From an uncultured bacterium (lineage in GTDB: Bacteria > Planctomycetota > Phycisphaerae > Phycisphaerales > UBA1924), in the NCBI GenBank assembly GCA_903834785.1, contig CAILKP010000132.1, positions 1 through 40,529 of the forward strand: a DNA stretch of 40,529 bases, written 5' to 3'. A program made the position numbers and the translations under genes. The notes beneath the pieces are model-generated. The model made no database searches. It was not told the origin of the DNA and saw nothing but the letters and a program-made list of their open reading frames with translations. Within the stretch, counting starts at the first letter, position 1; each line of letters begins with the position of its first letter. Below are positions 40,018 through 40,529 of the stretch, one piece after another.

Positions 40018-40062
40018 GTTCAACTCCCACTACCAAACTGATCTATACACGCCAACACGGTA

Positions 40063-40090
40063 AGTGTACGGTACAATTCGATTCCGTCAA
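40063..40090 (-). promoter_or_regulatory. Candidate sigma-70 promoter for the minus-strand hypothetical gene
   Basis: Read on the minus strand: TTGACG (complement of 40085-40090), a 16-base spacer, and TACACT (complement of 40063-40068). It is 46 bases upstream of the ATG at 40017. Confidence 0.55.
40065..40075. promoter_or_regulatory. Palindrome overlapping the promoter: TGTAC-G-GTACA
   Basis: The perfect 5-1-5 inverted repeat TGTAC (40065-40069) / GTACA (40071-40075) overlaps the -10 element and spacer of the minus-strand promoter, a position expected of a repressor operator. The binding protein is unknown. Confidence 0.4.
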
Positions 40091-40340
40091 GTGTTTGTTC
40101 GGAAATTTGTTTTTGAGTCTGGTCTCCGACCGTTGGTTATGAGGCTTAGTCCGGAATGCGGCCCCCAAACCGATCTCGACCATCGTGTCAATTCTGCCGG
40201 ATTGCCCCCGCCAAGCTGCCTTGACCGCGTGCACTCCGGCACGCCGGCGGTAAACTCTACACGACTTCTCAACTGCCCAGGCCGCCCCCGAGCCGGGTTG
40301 GCGACGCTGGCCTGCTTCCAACTTCGGTTCGAGTTTGTTC

Positions 40341-40529
40341 ATGCCCACGCCCGAAGCATCAACCTCGACTTCCTCAGCAGCCACGACGGCTGCCGGGCAC
40401 GCTGACCCTCACCCGGACGGCGGTGGAACTGCCCATCCAAACAGTGCATCCGCACACCTCGACGAGAGACCCGTCTCACCCGGCAAGCCGCGGATGAGGA
40501 TCTGCGTCATCGACATCGGGTCCAACTCC
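40341..40529 (+). CDS. Ppx/GppA family exopolyphosphatase, N-terminal fragment (3' truncated by window)
   Basis: An open frame starts at ATG 40341 and runs off the window end (63 codons visible). After a low-complexity Ala/Ser/His segment of about 51 residues it reads 'MRICVIDIGSNS', the first strand and phosphate-1 loop of the ASKHA-fold Ppx/GppA phosphatases (typical 'IDIGSNS'). These hydrolyse polyphosphate or pppGpp. Translation could begin at the inner ATG 40494, directly before the conserved strand, which would give a conventional N-terminus. The gene is probably unrelated to the polysaccharide cluster. Confidence 0.75.
   Translation, partial: MPTPEASTSTSSAATTAAGHADPHPDGGGTAHPNSASAHLDERPVSPGKPRMRICVIDIGSNS

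Larger units (their letters stand above)
40018..40340. other. Divergent intergenic region between the hypothetical gene and ppx/gppA
   Basis: The 323 bases contain the minus-strand promoter (40063-40090) with an embedded palindrome. I see no clear promoter or ribosome binding site for the plus-strand phosphatase gene. Confidence 0.5.

Noticed and set aside
1..40529. tRNA, rRNA, CRISPR array, insertion sequence or integrase
   Set aside because: Looked for on both strands; no clover-leaf-like or rRNA-like segments, no regularly spaced repeats and no transposase or integrase motifs were seen.

Overview
The window looks like chromosomal DNA of a high-GC planctomycete, most likely of the Phycisphaerae type. 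This rests on an exosortase/EpsI pair, two secreted proteins with C-terminal VPLP-type (PEP-CTERM-like) sorting signals ending in Arg clusters, a dockerin-like secreted repeat protein, and GC-rich genes packed with ATGA/GTGA overlaps. The taxonomic call is inference; no rRNA or other marker gene is present.

Layout. (1) 2-451 is the end of a secreted Ig-like protein, closed by a strong terminator (500-538). (2) 776-31787 is one co-oriented cluster of 23 genes, with no strong intrinsic terminator noticed inside it. It opens with a NusG-like antitermination factor and continues with a secreted beta-helix protein, two serine-acetyltransferase-like hexapeptide enzymes, a Wzm/Wzt-type ABC exporter, an acyltransferase-3, a PIG-L deacetylase, seven GT2/GT4 glycosyltransferases plus a WecG/TagA-type one, a Wzy/ligase-like membrane protein and a UDP-sugar dehydrogenase. 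The distal module holds a degenerate nucleotidyltransferase, exosortase, EpsI, a Wzz/tyrosine-kinase-like fusion, a polyprenyl-phosphate sugar transferase with an unusual N-terminal half, and a 1531-residue TPR protein; it ends at a textbook terminator (31851-31888). (3) 32114-33731 holds two exosortase-substrate-like genes, each with its own terminator; the second has a near-consensus sigma-70 promoter. (4) 34054-37356 holds rfbA-rfbC-rfbD-rfbB for dTDP-L-rhamnose. (5) 37374-39125 (minus) encodes a secreted seven-repeat protein with a dockerin-like end, and 39499-40017 (minus) a small unknown protein. (6) 40341-40529 is the start of a Ppx/GppA phosphatase running off the edge.

How it fits together. 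The rfb genes and the UDP-sugar dehydrogenase supply activated sugars. The sugar transferase starts the lipid-linked unit, the glycosyltransferases extend it, and the acetyltransferases, acyltransferase and deacetylase decorate it. The ABC exporter and/or Wzy/Wzz-type proteins handle export and length. The exosortase would process VPLP-tailed proteins for the envelope or matrix. The NusG-like factor probably keeps polymerase going through about 31 kb. A shared sequence block (TTATAGGACTA ... CCCTAG ... TTGCC) upstream of both the NusG-like gene and the first sorting-signal protein suggests joint control of polysaccharide and sorted proteins.

Most notable are the two degenerate nucleotidyltransferase-like regions (20936-21856 and the first half of 25750-27195) flanking the exosortase module, and the shared upstream block.
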